From positions 5,230,020 to 5,294,019 of the forward strand of contig JAGGNK010007559.1 in NCBI GenBank assembly GCA_017590115.1: a stretch of DNA of 64,000 bases, written 5' to 3'. Numbering within the stretch: position 1 is the first letter of the stretch; each line of letters starts with the position of its first letter. This document shows, in pieces, positions 26,056-38,870 of the stretch. A program made the position numbers and the translations under genes. The notes beneath the pieces were generated by a model, which saw only the letters and a list, made by a program, of their open reading frames with translations, did not search any database and had not been told where the DNA came from. Source of the DNA: Montifringilla adamsi (Eukaryota > Chordata > Aves > Passeriformes > Passeridae).

Positions 26056-28213
26056 ATGAGCTAAGCACAGGAAAGCTGGTAGAGAGAATCCTCTAACTGT
26101 GGAATACCTTCTATGCAATACAAACCACGCACACACTTACAGGAGATTTCTAAAAGTCCATGTGTCACATCATTCAGCTCTGCAGGATGGCTGATTCCAG
26201 GTGACTGTTCAGGTGGGCAGAGCAGATACTCCAGGCTGTAAAACAGGACGTTATCCTGGCTGCAGCCCCAGGTCCAAGTGCAATCCCAGCAGATCAGCAC
26301 CTTTTAACCCACGTCCCTTCACAGCACAACCACCACCTTCTGCTACTTCTGCTAATTTCTCTTCAAGCTTTTCCACTGTTGTTTCCCCCACTGTGATAAC
26401 ACCAATACAAATTTACCTGCCTTAACAGAATATGGATTTTCAAGTAATAAGAAGCTGCTAATGGCATTACATAGCTCACAATGATGTGGGACCCTCTCCA
26501 TGGCCAGTGACAGCTCATGGGCCACAAGCACCCGCCCTACGACAGCCCTGAGGCTCAGCAGTTCTACACCCAGCCTAGCTGCCCATTGCTAATTCCCCCC
26601 CTCATCTCCCTCTCTTGGGGATTCTGTGGCGTTGTGACTCATTTCACTCTCATAACTCAGTCCAAGGTGATGCTGAATAGGACAAAAAGACAACTTCTTG
26701 TGACCCCACTTGTGTTTGTCACCTCTTTCTCCATCGTGTCCATGTCCTCGTGGCTGTCCTGAGAACCCCAAATTCATCCTGTTTGTGTTCTCTTATCCTT
26801 CTCACACACATCCAAAGCCCCCAGTGACTCCCATATCAGCTCTGAACAGCACAGAATACTTTTTTCTTTTTTTCTTTTTTTCATTTTTATGTCAAGCAAA
26901 ATGTCAGCAGGTAACTGTCCTTGCTTCTCTGATGCCATTCTGAAATGTAGCAATCCTAAATATAGACTGATTGAAATGCAGTCCTTTTAGCTGGTATTTC
27001 TTCACTTTCTTTTTTAACAAACCTTTTGTAATGAGACAAATAGACTAGAGCAATATGCCAAAGAATATATTATCTTGAAGGTACCTTGAAATCCTACCTA
27101 CAATTGCTGCAAATTACTGACTAAAGAATATACATTTGGTACAATAAAAATATATTTCACACACACAATCACCTGTTCAGCTACACTATCTTCTGATAAG
27201 GCCATTTCAGAAGTAAGAGTAATATTTAAATAAGCTCTCTTTAAAAATAATCACAGCAATGACATAGAAATGATGATCAAGTGTGTATCTCATAATTCCT
27301 TTCAATTCCGTAAGAAAACTTCATGTATTTCCCTTATTTGCAGGGGCAGCTTTCTCAGGAGCACGAAGGCTCCAATCTGGGCACTTTGCTGGGCAAGTGG
27401 AACTGGGAGAGGTTGTTTTTGAAACACAGATTTACATTTTTTATTGGGATCCCAGCAACATTATCTCTTTCCGAAGATGCTTGAAGCATCTTTAGCCATA
27501 ATTACACACCTGTCTGCTTGCATTGGCTCCTAGAATTCTATCCAAAAACCCTGTCTGAACATTTTGTGTTTCCATGGGCTGAAAAGCTCCTTTTTAGAAT
27601 ACAGGTTCATGGCTAATTTCCTCTACATCACAATTGGAGTTAGTCATTTCAGATTGAGAATCAATAGATTTAGTTTTGGTTTTGCCTCTCAAAATAATGC
27701 TCTGAGGTTTTGCTGTTTTTTTCCTAAAGATAAATGATCAGATAATGCATTACCTAAAGCAGAAGTTATTGTTACTGAAAGCACCACTACCCACAGCTTT
27801 AATTCTCAATAACCACTGCTTATTATAAGTCAGAAAATAGGGGGAAATAATTGTTACATTGGTAAGGGTTTCCAGGGGTTTATTCCATTTAGATGCAACC
27901 GAAATTGCAGTATCGTTGTTGAATGCATATCAGTGTTACACTTAAGCATAAAGGATCAAGGATTTTTAGATGGAGATCACTTCAAATTCAGTTTCTCAGT
28001 ATACAAGTGTTTATGCACCTCTTGAGGGCAAGGGAATTAAACTGAGTGTGCTGGTACTGTGCATGTAGGCACCATAAAACAGGCAAGGCAAAAATTGGTC
28101 TGTTGTAAACCCATGCAGCAAGCATGTAAATAGTCTCAATTGTTCCTGAATGTGTCAAATCCAAGTTCATGTGACTAAGAAGGTTTGTACATTCTATAAA
28201 CACCTTGTACCAC
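26056..28213. other. Non-coding DNA, no gene seen
   Basis: Mixed composition to about 26900, then AT-rich. Short frames only and no recognised repeat. Confidence 0.5.
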
Positions 28214-28433
28214 TGTCACCACATTTCTCTTCACAGAGAAAAGCAAGGCACAATTCTTCCCAAGAATATTTCTGGGTTTCGCATTCTCTGAACATCAGAG
28301 AAAGAAAACACAATTCTTATCTCATTTGCTGTGCCTGTGTTGTGCCAAAGTAGAATGAAATATGGATTGTTTACCCAAAGTGATGGTGTTTTGTTTCCTT
28401 GGCCTACCAGGACCAAGCGTGTGTGTGTGTTGG

Positions 28434-28450
28434 GACTGTCGGTGACAGTC
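28434..28450 (+). other. LTR hairpin, 7-bp stem and 3-base loop
   Basis: GACTGTC, loop GGT, GACAGTC. The same stem occurs in the LTR at 63871-63888 with loop ACGA. It lies about 100 bp before the poly-A signal. A second, weaker stem (CTTGG/CCAAG) is just upstream. Confidence 0.85.
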
Positions 28451-28548
28451 ACGAGATGCTGTGCAGTTGTGTGCAGAGTTGAGTGCTTGGCAGATTCAGT
28501 TTAGATGTAATGTAATGTAGTGTAATATAATATAGAATAATATAGTAT

Positions 28549-28554
28549 AATAAA
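28549..28554 (+). terminator. LTR polyadenylation signal AATAAA
   Basis: AATAAA at the end of an AT-rich TATAATATAG-type run, in the expected place between the R-like and U5-like parts of the LTR. Confidence 0.7.
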
Positions 28555-28634
28555 GTAATCAATTAGCCTTCTGATGTCGGTGGAGTCAGATGCATCCTTC
28601 CTCTCCAATGTTGGAGGTCGCCCTGAATCCTGTA

Positions 28635-30846
28635 GTACCACAGCCCAGTCCTAGCAGAAGGGATGTGTGAGTTTTGAGTTGTCATTTCTGAGTCCTGAGG
28701 TGATTTGATTTGCTCATTATGAGCACTATGACATGTGTGTTGTACATAAATGTCATCATATTGCAGTATCAGCACCTGAGGAAGATGTAAGTGCATTGGC
28801 ACTGGTGGAAGAAATGAGCCAGGGCAGTCCACTACATAAAATTGGTCAGGTTTGAGCACTGTGGTGTCACAAGTGCTGTGTCCTCATTTCTTGGATCCAT
28901 GTCTCTTCGATCCAGCACTGAAGCAAGCAAACACAGACCTGCACAGGGCTCCCAGAATTCATCCTGGCTCTTACTGCTACCACAAAACCAGGCCAGCCCT
29001 ACCCTTTTCTCTAATATTTATCCAACCTCTTTTAAAAAACTCCGGAGTAAGGAACATAACAGGCTCTCTGCATTATTTGTGCAAGTCCTCATGTATCCAC
29101 AGAAATGGAGCTCCCTCTGAGCATCTCAGCTAAATCTCCCACTGTTATTATCTGAATAGTGATTCTAATGGCATTTTGGATCAAAGGAATGTGCTTTTTG
29201 CCCTGGTGTGAAGAACACTAAGATGACATTCGTCACTTTGCTTCCCAATGACTGCCAACTTTTTATGATATGTAGGGCAGTAAATGAAAATAAGACTCCT
29301 GTGGAATCACAAGGAGTCCCATAAAGTCCATGAATCAAAGAAGCCACTTACTACAGCTAAGTGCAGCTTTTCTGTAGAGACAAATATTTGTTTTCCTAGA
29401 GGACGAAAATAAAGGCACATTTAAAATAGATGAGCTTCCATCAGATTAAATTGAGAGGTGGAAGCAACAATTCAGGTAAATTAATAAATTACCTAAGCTT
29501 CTCAAATGAGCTTTGAGATTTAGATGTAGCTGAATATAGCTTTTCTGGATGCAATCAGAGTAACATCTGGAGATTCATCTAGATCATTTGAAACGCCTTT
29601 GCAATTTCAATGAATTATTCAGCTGAAGAATGGACAAGTTGTCATTTTTCTGGTAAACACAGATATAACTTCCAAAGACTTTCAGAGTTCTATTCTGTTT
29701 TCACAGAACAATGACACCATAAAAAAACAAACAAACCAAAAAACCAACAACAAAACAAACAAATGCTGGCTAGGATGATATATTGAAAAGCTAAATAAAT
29801 GCAGTTAAACATGGCAAATGCATTTAAAAATAAAACTCATTTCCAGCAATACTCCATTGAATTTCATTACTGAGGAGGATATTGCATAGGTGTCTCCTTT
29901 CTTAGCTGTGTATTTCCCCTTGAGCTGTTTATGCCCTGAAAATATAATTAGGCAAAGACTCTAAATGCAGTACTGCAATCCAGAATCAGAGTAATTCAGC
30001 AAGGGTTTAGAAAGGTTTGAAACTGGTAAACTGTTCATTACTTTCATTTTAGATGCTATTTAAATCTCACAATTCAAGCAAATGATGTTTTAGTATAAGG
30101 GAAAATCTCAATTGGCCTGAAAAGATCTGCTCTCCTGGGTCTAAATCAAAGACAAAATCAAATCACAAAGCAAGGTCTTTTTCCCGTCTGAGGATGAGCC
30201 AGATCCCTAAACCAGGAACAACAAACCATCACAAATTTGCCAGTCCCTTGTGAACAGAAGCTGTGCTCTGACACAGAGATAGGAAACAGGAAAGACAAAA
30301 GGGAGATCTCTGATTTTGGAGCAGCATCATCTACTTGACACCAGTGTACATGACCATTGTCCTAAAGGAAAAATTACTTGTTTCTTTTTTTAGTACAGGG
30401 TTTTTTTTTTTTTTGGTGAAATTTGTATACAGCAGGAATGGAAAAAGCAACAGACTTCAGAAATCCTAATTTCCTTAAATAAAACCCATTCTGCCAGCTC
30501 CCATGACTGATATGTATGTCTATTAGCCTGAAAGTGGCAGTCCCAGGAAGATGCAATTTATGAACATCTGGACTTCTTTGCAGTCATTTCTATTGTCACT
30601 TTCAGCAATTCAAAAATGTCTCCCGTGGTTGCTGAATGACCACAGATAACCTGTGTTTGAAGACAGAAAAGCCCAGCGATTGCAGGAAGGCCAAAGAAGT
30701 TTCATATATATATACATACAACAAAATAATCTCAAATTTCATGACTTCACTGTGGGTAACTGAGCACTGCAGCCCTTGGGGCTCTACACCTGAAAGAGTC
30801 TTTCTCTTTCTCAACTGCAAGGAAAAGACATTAAAATAAAAACCAA
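28635..30846. other. Non-coding DNA, no gene seen
   Basis: AT-rich with short frames only. An A/C-rich run (CAAACAAACC type) lies near 29722-29762 and a poly-T run near 30400-30414. Confidence 0.5.
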
Positions 30847-31024
30847 CATATATACATACATACATACATATGTATACATGCACATATATACATATAGACA
30901 CATATATATACATATACGAATGTATGTATGTATGTATATGTATATATGTGTGCATATATATGGATATATATATATGGAGATATACATATAAATATATATA
31001 GATATATATATATATATATGTATG
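30847..31024. repeat. TATA / TACA / TATG microsatellite
   Basis: About 180 bp of alternating A/T with interspersed C and G on one strand, beginning with TACA units and ending in pure TA. The 110- to 127-codon tyrosine/isoleucine-rich frames on the minus strand are products of this repeat and not genes. Confidence 0.95.
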
Positions 31025-31578
31025 TAAAAATATAAATCAGAAAGGAAAAGTGTAGCACTAAACCAAATAAAGTTTTGCAGATGATGTTCCTGCCTGGCAA
31101 GAGCTGCAAAGAAAAGGAAATACACATTCTCATCTGCCTGCAACTGTTGTGATTTAGGAAAATTATCTTCTGGTACATAACTCCAGCTCTTCGATTAAAT
31201 CCTGTCTTAAGCATATGTTACCATTAACGCCCTAATTTTCCAGACTCTAAGAATGTACATAAGCACAGTAAACCAGTGGATTATTTATATTTGAGTACCA
31301 GCACAGCATGTGAAGTTAAGCCTTTTTAAGATCAAGGTCTACAAAGATGAAAACAGACTCAGGGGATTGTGTGGTTTCATTCAGAGTTTCTGCATTGGAT
31401 CAAATTACTTCAAGGTATGACTTCTTTTACACAAGGACTCTCCCATGCTGGGGCAAGCCCTTCAAAAATAAGTTGATATCTGTTTATTTAAGTCCAGCAG
31501 TTCAAATCTCATGTGGAACAATAACCATTCACTGTGGTATTACAGTTAAAAACAATCTTTTACCCACCCAATCTCACT

Positions 31579-31606
31579 AAAAAAAAAAAAAAAAAAAAAA
31601 AAAAAA
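31579..31606. repeat. Poly-A tract, 28 bp
   Basis: Uninterrupted run of 28 A with no recognised retrocopy upstream. Confidence 0.92.
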
Positions 31607-32186
31607 CATATAGAGAGAAGACCTGGAGAAGACATCTTTCCTAAAGGAAATGAGATCTCAGTTCTTTATGGTTATTAAAGAACTTAGGATATATTTTTCT
31701 GGAACAGGAATTTCACCCAGATATCCTTCATTAACTGTAAATATGACTTACAGACACAGAAGTGTCTCAAGCAAGCCCATATTTATTTCCCTACAGGAGC
31801 AACACACAGTGGTGCCATTTAGAGCTGCCTGCAGGTTCCAGAAAACATAAATGAGGGAATCATATCCACCTACAAGAGACACTCCAGCACTGCTCTAATT
31901 ATTTAGACAGCGCTCTCAGAATTCTTGAAATAAGCATATTGTACAAACTATTAAATAACATTTTAATCACCAACCACTGAATATTTGATAATAAGCACAA
32001 ATATTTGAACTAGTCTAATTTCTTGTCCCTACTCTCCAGGAGAAAATACCATGGCCTACCAGAATCTAAAAAAAAAATAAATATATAGACTAGAATTTAA
32101 CATTTCAGAGCACTTGCCCATGTGAAGTCATACTTAAAACACATTTCCTACAATTACAAGAAAAGCAGTAAAGTTCATTCTGTTAG

Positions 32187-32265
32187 AAATCAATTTGCTA
32201 AAGAAGGCAATTCTGTCAAGAATTATAACAGCATAAGAAGATATCAAAAGGAATAATTTATTTCT
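32187..32265 (+). repeat. Dispersed repeat of unknown family, copy 2
   Basis: Partner of the segment at 23998-24075. The identical 20-mer lies at 32210-32229. Homology fades on both sides, with possible weak similarity continuing upstream into 32140-32187. Confidence 0.7.
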
Positions 32266-32635
32266 TTTTCTACAGAGAAGGATTTCAGCCTTAAGCTTTG
32301 CTTTGAGATGTGTTTTCCAGTGCTAGAGTGCCTGTGCAGCAGATAGAACCAGGACATCTTATAAACACATATAATTCCTCATTTTGCAGCACATTGATAG
32401 TTAGTGATGTGCAACCATTGTGGAGAAGCTCAGCAGCTGCTTAGCATCAGAAATTCGAATTAGGCATTAAAGGCAACCTAATCTGCTTTATGATTAACCA
32501 AACTTTAAACATATGGATATCTTTGGCCTGCCTGAATTTGAGCTATTCCTGAATGGGAGAGAGCTATCCAGAGTCAGAAAAATCCTTTTTGCAGATGCAG
32601 GCCTGAGAGAAGTTAGAGCTAAAGTTTCTACTAAA

Positions 32636-32740
32636 TAGTAATAATAAAAATAAAAATAAAAATAAAAATAAAAATAAAAATAAAAATAAAAACAATAATA
32701 AAAATAAAAATAAAACCAAAAACAATAATAATAATAATAG
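32636..32740. repeat. AAAAAT / AAT microsatellite
   Basis: A near-perfect run of AAAAAT hexamers passes into AAT units, interrupted by AAAACAATAATA blocks. The F/Y-rich frames on the minus strand are products of this repeat. Confidence 0.95.
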
Positions 32741-35700
32741 ATATGTATGCAACAAATACTTCGGGACTTCATGGTGTATGAGCACATCCACCATAACAAG
32801 GTGCATCAGAATGTAATCCTTGTCTAATACTGGTTTTACTGATAATTGCAGCAATTAAATCTCTTCGGCACAATAAAATATACTTTATGTCAGCTTGTTG
32901 GATAGTTCTAAGACATTACCAAAGCTACTCTAAAGAGCAAGTGACAGATATTGATTGCTGAATGTACATTCTGCACAAAATGCTAAAACCTTCCTGAGGA
33001 GAGGGAAATCTTTGGAGATGTGATACTGCAGGAACTGAGCGATTTCTGGTGCCGTCACAGTATACAGGAGAGAAAAGTGATTAGGGAACCTTTGGAAGAG
33101 GTTTTGATTACAAATTTCAAACTCATTGACACATCAAATTATCAAAACAAGCCCATTTTCCAATATTTTCCAATACTTTCTCATTATTTGAGAGACAATT
33201 TTGTTTTAAACGGTGGAAGTTGACATCAAAATATTTTTAAATGAACAGTGGGTTGTAGTACCCATCTCCCCAGAGATTATGGAGGTTGGGCATATATAAC
33301 TGACATATCATATACTTCCCATTCAGATATAAAAGCAAGACCTACAGAGGCTGCAAGGCTCCTAATTACCCACTGATAGAATATATGATCTTTTTATTGC
33401 ACATTTTTATTCTTGGCAGTATTTCCTCTCCCTCAGGAGACAGTCTACACTACACCACATAAATCCCCATTAAAATTAAGGACAGAATTTCCACCCATCC
33501 CCATGTGTATTGTTTTCCATCTAAACTGTACTTGCACTGCAGAGGAATAGGACTCATCCTGTGTCTGAAAAGCACGAGTGGGTCTCAGAAGACTTGGGAT
33601 TTAATGTTGACTACAGAACATTATAGGGAAAATAATTTAAAATTTCTGTTCCTGCACAAATGGTATAAATATCATTTGTGTATGGCCCTGATCCTGCAGA
33701 TGGAAGTAAGGAAGACAAACAAAATACTTTCCCATCATGTTCAATTCCCTCCTGCTGTGCTTCTTTTCTGTCTCAGATATCTGAAGCTTGCAGAGGGTTT
33801 TCAAATTTTAGCTCTAGGGACTGGCATCTGCAGAGTTAATTTTAAAGCTTAAAAAAGTAAAATCACCTCCAGGCAAGCCCCTTATGAACAGTAAGTAGTG
33901 CCATTCATTTCTAATCCCTGCTTCTCTACACCCACAGGAAATAACTGTGAGAAATATGGGGACTATGAATCATTTATGGTGTTTCCCTTGCATGAAAAAT
34001 TGCTTTCCTTACCTATATGATCAGGTGTCCATTCCAGTTTTTCAATGTCTTTCAGACATCAGCAGCAGGTCAAAAGAGAGGCAATTTTCTATCCGTACCC
34101 TCACAGGGGTAGATGCTGGGGTGCTTTTACCTCAAGTTCAGTTGTTGCCTGCTGTTATTTGCCACCCTGCCCACTTTTGAGGCAGAGACTTCCAGCCCAT
34201 CATCCTGAGGAAGCATCACCTGAGGACAAAGAGATCCTGATACACTGCTACAGAATGAGGCAGCTGCTTGAACAATAATGAAAGGAAGATTGTGCAGAAA
34301 GTTATAAAGTAATTTTTACATGATTCTGGAAACATCATGTTTACAATAATTTCATTTCCATTCAGTTCAGTGCTGTGAGAGTCTGCATCTGTTAACTGAT
34401 AACTGGTTTTCCAATTACAGTGTTCACAACAATAATCACTTTAACAAAGTCATCCTCCTGTTGTTGCAAATGTAGAGCATAGAAACCACTCTGAGGGGGA
34501 TGGGAAGCTGTAGTGGGGGCAGAGACAGGACCTGGACATTCCTGCTCCCCTCACTCCTTCACACACCGCCCACCCTTCTATGTAGGAGCTCTGCAAGCTC
34601 CCAGTCCCCTGAAAAAGTAAAAAAAGGAGGGTTGGAAAGGTAAGAAAAACTTGCTGCCCCACCAAACCTCCCTAGGATTGCTTTTTGTTATAACACAAAA
34701 ATCAACCATCCTTTTTTTTCCCCTGACATATCGTGTGGGTATAGAAAGGTAAAATGCCCAACTGGAGGAAGCTACAATCTCTCACTGAAGATTCTGCTCT
34801 TGTAAAATCTGCAGTGGAATTTCAGTAGTGTGTCCCTCTTAAACCTTGTGCTGCAGAATCATCCTGGAGAATAAGAAAAACGAGGCAAGAGTCTTCTCAA
34901 TTCTGGGAGCAATGTTCCGTGCTTAGACCCACCCATCTAATGTTAATAGAGAAATCCGAGCATATCCAGAAATATTGACACATCCCAGCACTGGAATTCT
35001 TTAATGCCACTGCTTCCTTTAGTCACCAGCTCCATAATCCACTAAACTGTGGAGTTGAAAGTTTCCAGGCTCATATTGTCTGGTCTCAAAACTCGTGCAC
35101 AGTTTTGATATACAGATGATAATCTTAGGTTAACTTACATGGCTCTCAGTATTTATCTTTTCTTTTTCTTTTTTTTTTTTTTCCCTCATTTTTATTTTTT
35201 TCAACTAACTACCATCCAAGGTAGAAACACCAGGGTATTCTGTGCAGTACCACAGTAACTGAAACATGCTGATGGTTTCTCACCCTTTCTATTTTCCCTT
35301 GAAGCAGATAGACTGGATAGATCATAGATATTATTTTTCTTGCAGACAATCATTGAAACACACAGAACCGAGTCCTCAGAGAACTTAAATCTGATGCTGA
35401 ATTATCCAGTTAACTGTTGGCACTTTGCATCCACTGCAGTTGAGCTTTGCAGGTGGTGGGGACTGCTCTGGTCCACCTCCCTTTGGTACCTCCACCACCA
35501 GATTGAACAGAAAGACACAAGGAGCTCTGAATCCAGCATTTATTCAAAGCTGTCAGATCTTGTGCCCTGACTCAAGTCTCTCTGCTAATTCCAGGCATTA
35601 TTCATCCCAGGTTTGTGGTATTTTTGGGTTCTTTGAGTGAAATCCCAAATTTTTAGCCACAGAAACTTCCTTGAGCCAAGAAAAATCATATTAGCATCTC

Positions 35701-38075
35701 CATTGGGTTTCAGACCTAGGGTCACTGGAGTTTTTTCATAAGAAGAGAATCAAACCTTGCTGTTTGCTGTGGCAGTAAAAGTCACCCTCAGAGGGGCAGT
35801 ACATTAGTACTGGAATAACCAAGATAATCAGTTTACTACAGCGCTTATTTTTAATGTTTTCTGCCACAGCCAAGACTGCCAAAAGGCTTCAAGCTTTTGC
35901 TGGTGAGCTACTGGTACATTCTGGCCTCAGCATCATGCAGGAACTGCGCTTCCCTAGAACTGCTAAGCCTGACTGATATTTCAGGGCCACTCAGAACAAC
36001 TGCTAAGGAAGAATATAAAAAGGAAAAATAAAGGCAGCATCGATAAAACTATCCTTGAAAAGGGGAATATACTTACTTAGAAACCAAGATTTTCAAATCA
36101 GAGGAACTGCATCCTATCACCTAATTATAGCGGGAATGTGCACTCCACAATGGCCACTCAAGAAGACCAGCCACAATTTTCCCGTTAATTCCCTCCATTG
36201 CTGCCTAAACATCATGTCACACATCAGCACTTTAAAACATCCTTCTCCCGTGTGTGGTGACTCACATATCTTTGCTAGCATTGGTGGACTGATTAGTCTC
36301 CTCCAGAACTTTCATTTTCTGACTCATTTAATGAAATGTGGGCTTTATTCTAATATCTACACCAATCCTGTACTTAACTCCCAGCTACCTGCATTTTTAT
36401 ATTTATAAATAGCAATTTACACATACAATTCATGTTGTATTTGCAACTCTCAAAGCACTTTGCAAAGGACATTTTCCCCATTTGCTTCAAAAAGAGAAAG
36501 AATGAGCAATCCCATTTACTCATTTGCTAAAATGCCCAATTTTTAGCCCATCATAATGGTGTGATGTGCTCTCTTTCATCAGCTACCATTGTTATCCTAA
36601 CAATGCTAAAGATGGCAATAAACCCAGCAGTAGCAGCAACCATTTCACATGTCAAAGCAGCAGGGAAAAGGACTCCAACGTGTACTCCAAAAAAGCTGCA
36701 AAATAACAGGTTTCTCATGCAGAGAAGCTCTAGAGCCCCTTCAAACCCAAGCAATAAAGCATGCCAGGAGATTACCAGCTCTGAAGTTTACCTAGTGCTT
36801 TACATTTGTTGTCTTTTATAGCAGAATGCATTCATATCATGCTCAGATAAGCATAGCAATAGCTGGAAAGATGTCATAGCATCTCTGGATCCTAAATAAT
36901 ACATAGGAGATTCGTATGGGGGAGCTGCTTTCTACTGCTGTGGAGCTGTTACATATCAGAAAAGCTAAAAATAATCCCCTTCCATCAGCCTTAAAGGAAA
37001 AATAAACCAGACTAAAATACAGCACATTTACATTCAATATCCCAACATCAATAAAGTTTGGAGCCTTTCAGAAGATGTGAAATGAGTTTAATTTCAGCAT
37101 CATTTGACTAAATCTTACCCTCAGCTTTGCTTAATTATAGACACCCTGGAAGAGACATGAAATCATAAATCTGAGGGTGTTGGGAAGCTGGGCTAGTTAA
37201 AAATCCAGCTAATAGAGAAGGAGTGCCTCCTGTGAGTTTCAGCATGGATACACTGTAGAAACAACAGTTAAAAAGCACAACTCCATTAATTACCTGCAAT
37301 CCTTACTAAGTTGTCTTTTCCAATATATTTATTGCACCACACTGAGCATTTTTAAGTGTTTTATTGTAAATTTCTCAAAAACCCAGCTCACAGTGCCTCC
37401 CTGTTTCTCTTGCAACTATTTCCTAGTGGCTTTAGAAGTAAGATATAGAAACAACAGAAAAAAGGGATCTTGTCCTTAGAGAGAGCCATGTCCTGGAGGA
37501 ACCCAGAGAATTCTTCAGTACCTCACTGGAAAATTGTGGGGAACACAGTGAAAACCAGATACCCCTCCTGCAATCATAGAACACTATCAATATTTTCTAT
37601 AACTGAATCAGATTAAAATTAAAACACTTTTAATTAAATGGTAATGGATTTCAAATAAAGATGAGGTTTACAAGTTTTCTTGAAGCATATCTCCATTCAT
37701 GCCAACACAGGTGAGAACTCCACATACTCAGTAGTCCAACAACAAAAAGCAGAGAGAGAACACAGACCATCAAATTAAGACCCATCAGATTCTAAAGCTT
37801 TCCTGACAATTCAGTCTATTAGTCTTGTGCTTTGTATATATTTTTAAAAGACAGTATGACAGGGAGAAAGACACACAAAATATTCTCCTCAGATGGTTTA
37901 GAAAAATTGTAAATGGAGCTACAGAATGAGGCTTTTACGTCTGGGCTATTCTGATAAATCAGGCTACTGCCAGTCCCAGGTAATATACATCATACGGTGC
38001 AGTTTTGATGTGACAAATGCATTGATCCTTGCTGAGAGCTATTTTGCATCATTTGAAATACACACCGAGCCAGGC

Positions 38076-38642
38076 TTATGGGAAAATGCTCTTAACCTTA
38101 GAAAAACTTCTCCATTGACTTGAGCCAAGTTCTGTTGCAAAATGCAAATCCTGAAACTTTCTTCCAGATTGTTTTTTAATTAACACCTTGCTCAGAGCTA
38201 ATTCACAGCCGTTAAAACAAGCCAGTGAGACACTTTGATCTTTCTCCTTCCACACCAGACGTTTTGGATGATGAGGAAAGCTTCCTCTGGTGTTCCTGTT
38301 TAAATACTTGTGGGACATGTTAACCAATAGCCGGGTTATGTCTTCCCCTGTCTCTCTGGGGTTGACCGAGCATCTCACTTTCCAAGTGCAGGTATGATTT
38401 GTCCCATGCAACACCTGCTCTGTGACGTGCCTGTGCTGTTCAAGTGAGTTGTGTTCTGTGCCATTCGGGCATCCCCATGAACAGGATCTGGAGTGCTTTT
38501 TCACACAATTATTATTACATTCCAGGCCTTTTCCAGTGCTGCCATTAGTTGCTCCAGCATGGCGATCCAGCTGAAAGCATACAGGTTTACAGAACCTCTC
38601 TTGTAGCAGTACGGTAGAAAAATTACAAATGAAAGGCCTCAT
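38076..38642 (-). other. Open frame of 188 codons, coding status unproven
   Basis: The longest open frame in the window. The translation is cysteine-rich (for example CNNNC and CSWGC) and has five N-glycosylation sequons (NFS, NGS, NGT, NHT, NMS), but no signal peptide or membrane segment of its own. CpG is more frequent here than in the flanks (about eight between 38200 and 38640). An acceptor-like TGTATGCTTTCAG (ending at 38570, minus strand) sits inside the frame, so any exon could start there rather than at the Met. By eye, HTCTWKVRC and a second cysteine about 55 residues later loosely resemble the start and disulfide spacing of an MHC class I-like alpha-2 domain. That is only a hypothesis. 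It could equally be a chance frame, which is not improbable at this length in 64 kb. Confidence 0.25.
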
Positions 38643-38870
38643 AAAACCAGGCCTGCTCTCTTATATCAGTGGCTAGCCTTGTCAAGCTAACACTTTGCAA
38701 GTTCCCATGTGAAAGCATTCCTGGTGTGAGCAGTTTATTCATAACAATCAGTTGCTGGGTGAAAAACAACTAACACCTGCATACACATTAAATCTATCCC
38801 ACAAGAACCAGTGAAGAAAATATGTAAACAATTCAAGAGTAGAAAGATTTGATAGGCAAGTAAAATACTT

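Larger units (their letters stand above)
28214..28634 (+). mobile_element. Solo retroviral LTR, about 421 bp
   Basis: The segment is homologous to 63693-64000: shared blocks include AATTCTTATCTC, ATTTACCC-like text, GTTTTGTTTCCTTGGCCT, GACTGTC/GACAGTC, GGCAGATTCA and TAATAAAGTAAT. AATAAA at 28549-28554 is followed by a U5-like part with GGAGTCAGATGCATCC. GTACCAC stands directly before 28214 (28207-28213) and again at 28635-28641, which fits a target-site duplication, although 7 bp is one longer than the usual 4 to 6 and the right terminus would read TGTA rather than CA. No retroviral coding sequence flanks it. The plus direction follows from the poly-A signal. Confidence 0.82.
31025..38075. 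other. Non-coding DNA, no gene seen
   Basis: Seven kilobases of AT-rich DNA. Besides the repeats listed separately it holds a T-rich tract near 35156-35210. Open frames up to 117 codons (33505-33852, 36055-36408, both plus) lack signal peptides, domains or repeats and are taken as chance. Confidence 0.5.

Noticed and set aside
30811..31214. Overlapping minus-strand frames of 110 to 127 codons rich in Tyr and Ile
   Set aside because: They are translations of the TATA/TACA microsatellite and have no sequence complexity.
32494..32854. Minus-strand frames rich in Phe, Leu and Tyr, looking like a membrane protein
   Set aside because: The hydrophobic part is the AAAAAT repeat read on the other strand.
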